Shown here: positions 57,617 through 59,721 of the stretch, in pieces
Layout: each line of letters starts with the position of its first letter
Position numbering within the stretch: position 1 is the first letter of the stretch
DNA from: Tulasnella sp. 424
Taxonomy: Eukaryota; Basidiomycota; Agaricomycetes; Cantharellales; Tulasnellaceae
Direction of reading: 5' to 3'
Assembly (NCBI GenBank): GCA_019633425.1
Contig: WSUB01000215.1
Coordinates: 1 to 59,721 of the forward strand
DNA length: 59,721 bases
Notes under the pieces: model-generated
Databases searched by the model: none
The model's input: only the letters and a program-made list of their open reading frames with translations
Told to the model about the DNA's origin: nothing
Translations under genes and position numbers: made by a program

Positions 57617-59721
57617 ATGGGACAGTCTACATCCACATCTCCATCGACGCCATCTGAACAGATGGCTGCTTCTGGGGCACCTCCCAGCCCATTCCTCGAC
57701 CACCTCCTCACCCTAGTCGCCTCCTACGACTCGGGCACCCCTCTACCCCCAGCTTATCCTCACGCATCAAGCAAAGAGGCCGCAGTCGAACAGGCAATCG
57801 CAGAATTAGCTAAACGACTGAAGCGTCCCGTCGATTCCACCGCCGCCGTTCGATCCTCTTACTCAGCAATCTCTAATGGCAGCACCTCCATGGACTGGAA
57901 CCCCCACGGGCCACCAACTCCCGATTCAACTCCAGGCGCTAGCAACGGTAATGGCTCTCATCCATCCCAGAGCGTGAAGAACCCTTCGTCCTACTTCTGC
58001 CCCACTTGCGGTCGTGCACCCTCTGGCGACTCACTCGAAACCACCGCTGACCACCACGCCGACGGTCCTGTCGTCATCTCAGCTACAGACGAGCTTCAAC
58101 TGCTCAAAGCCCAAGTCCAGGATGTCGCTCGTGTTTGTAAGGTGAGCATTGGTCAGCTTTTTTTCATGCTCTCCCCTCTCCCCCACATCCATGCTTTTTT
58201 CCGCTATCGAAAAACACCTGCTTTCGATTTGAAACGATTCTGCTTCTGCATATCGCCATCGTGCTTTCTAATGCGTGGCGAGGTCATCGGTCCCAAGGCC
58301 TGGACAACGGCTTCCTAACGGGCGGAACGCAACCACCATCCCATCTCACTTTCCTCATTTAACCCTGTCCTCCGAAAAAAAGAAGGCAAAGATTAGAATA
58401 CTCACCCTTGGGTCTTTCGCATACGCCAGGCCGTCGCAAATGGTGACCTCACCCAGAAGATCACCGTCCCCGTCCAAGGTTCCGTCATGGTCCAGCTCAA
58501 GGAAGTCATCAACACAATGGTCGAACGTCTAGCCGAATTCGCGAGTGAAGTCACCCGCGTGTCGGATGAAGTCGGTACTCAAGGCAAACTCGGCGGTCAA
58601 GTCTCTGAAGTCGCTCTCGGCGGAACCTGGCAAGAACTCTGCAGAACGGTCAACAAGCTCGCAGCGAACTTGACGGACCAGGTGCGCGCCATCGCCCAAG
58701 TCACCAAAGCCGTCGCTCTCGGAGACCTCAGCAAGATGATCGAAGTCGACGCTCAGGGAGAGATCTTGGAGCTCAAGACGACCGTCAACGGCATGGTGAT
58801 TCGACTACGAAAGTTGGCGGAGGAGGTGTCGCGCGTGTCGCTCGAAGTGGGGACGTTGGGCAATCTCGGTGGACAGGCGGACGTGCCAGATGTGGAAGGA
58901 GTGTGGTGGCAGCTTACCAACAACGTCAACAAGATGTGTTTGAATCTGACGCAGCAAGTGCGAAGTATCGCCACCGTCACCACCGCCGTCGCCAAAGGAG
59001 ACCTCACGCAACGCATTGAAATCGAAGTCGAAGGAGAGATGGCCACGCTCAAGGATACCGTCAACTCGATGGTGCAGCAGCTCAACACGTTCGCATCTGA
59101 AGTCACTCGAGTCGCTCTTGAAGTTGGGACGATGGGTGTTCTGGGCGGTCAAGCGCAGGTCGAAGGAGTGCAAGGAACGTGGGCTGATCTTACCAACAAC
59201 GTCAACGTGAGTGTTCCTAGACGTAATCATTTTCATTGTCGCCCGGTCTAATCTCTATTTTAGAAAATGGCCGAGAACCTCACCGCGCAAGTCCGATCCA
59301 TTGCCAACGTCACGAAGGCCGTCGCGAGCGGCGACCTGCAGCAGACCGTGCAAGTCGACGTGCAAGGCGAGATGCTGGATTTGAAGAACACCGTCAACTC
59401 CATGGTCCGACAGCTGTACACCCTCGCCAACGAAGTCACTCGAGTGAGTTTGGAAGTAGGCATGGAAGGCAAGTTGGGTGGGCAGGCTATGGTCGAGGGC
59501 GTGGAAGGGATGTGGGAGGTCTTGACGAATAACGTCAACATGATGGTGGGTCCCCTCGGCATGGTCGAGTTGTGGTAGAATCGGTTCCTCACTTTAGGCT
59601 CTTTTCTCTCGGTTCGCCGTACACGTTGTTGACAGGCGTTGAATCTCACCACCCAAGTCCGTTCGATCGCTGAAGTCACCAAGGCCGTCGCGCAAGGAGA
59701 TCTCACCAAGAGGATCGAAGT
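57617..59721 (+). CDS. group III hybrid histidine kinase (Nik1/Os-1 type), 5' part, runs off the window
   Basis: Exons 57617-58141, 58430-59206, 59264-59545 and from 59636 are all in frame. The start is [19 protein letters not shown]. The first exon has a Ser/Pro-rich region, a CPTCGRAP motif and a coiled-coil-like end ([20 protein letters not shown]). It is followed by at least five HAMP units, each with a GDL motif ([45 protein letters not shown]). This repeat array is diagnostic of fungal group III kinases, cytosolic osmosensors upstream of the HOG MAP-kinase pathway and needed for fludioxonil sensitivity (established for the family). The histidine kinase and receiver domains should lie beyond 59721. 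Confidence 0.92.

Noticed and set aside
1..59721. CRISPR arrays, bacterial operons, rRNA genes
   Set aside because: The sequence is eukaryotic with spliceosomal introns throughout. The regular repeats are coding TPRs, minisatellites or large duplications, not spacer arrays.

Overview
The window is nuclear DNA of a filamentous basidiomycete. The genes are intron-rich, with short 44-90 bp GT-AG introns, a Nik1-type histidine kinase, an Agaricomycete-style CACTA/Tnp2 transposon, and kinase-TPR proteins of the kind expanded in Rhizoctonia/Ceratobasidiaceae. The last point is an inference from general knowledge of those genomes, so the family-level placement is tentative.

Layout. (1) 1-250: 10-bp minisatellites. 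(2) 656-6905: a complete-looking CACTA transposon with imperfect CACTG/CAGTG terminal repeats, a 3-bp AAG target duplication and three spliced genes: an acidic companion protein on the minus strand, a RING-like protein, and a 1059-aa Tnp2 transposase. It sits inside one copy of the spacer of the following array. (3) About 237-38046: a degenerate tandem array with a unit of about 5 kb. Each unit holds a plus-strand proteasome beta-2 (PUP1) copy lacking its last exon, joined to a HAD-hydrolase copy lacking its first exon; then a minus-strand protein kinase-TPR gene; then a spacer with divergent promoters. The complete founder HAD gene (15110-15960, preceded by an EMC8/9-like gene) and the complete PUP1 gene (36839-38046) are present once each. 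Five kinase-TPR copies look intact, while most PUP1 and HAD passengers are broken. One passenger, at 31333-32627, is still open. It encodes a proteasome beta-2 chimera that has lost its Thr1 nucleophile and gained an Arg-rich tail read from the HAD gene in the wrong frame. (4) 38344-40147: two related proline-rich proteins of unknown function. (5) 40206-59721: a second segmental duplication with three 12-exon secreted aspartic proteases (A1 family). A truncated group III (Nik1/Os-1) HAMP-repeat histidine kinase copy lies between proteases 2 and 3, and a better-preserved copy runs off the right end.

The whole window is shaped by repeated duplication, deletion and insertion. Proposed functions: PUP1 is the trypsin-like proteasome subunit; HAD is a haloacid-dehalogenase-like hydrolase; the kinase-TPR proteins are putative signalling or recognition proteins; the proteases are secreted; the histidine kinase is an osmosensing hybrid kinase feeding the HOG pathway. 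Splice models were built by hand from GT/AG sites and frame closure. They close exactly, in multiples of three, for the genes where exons are listed.
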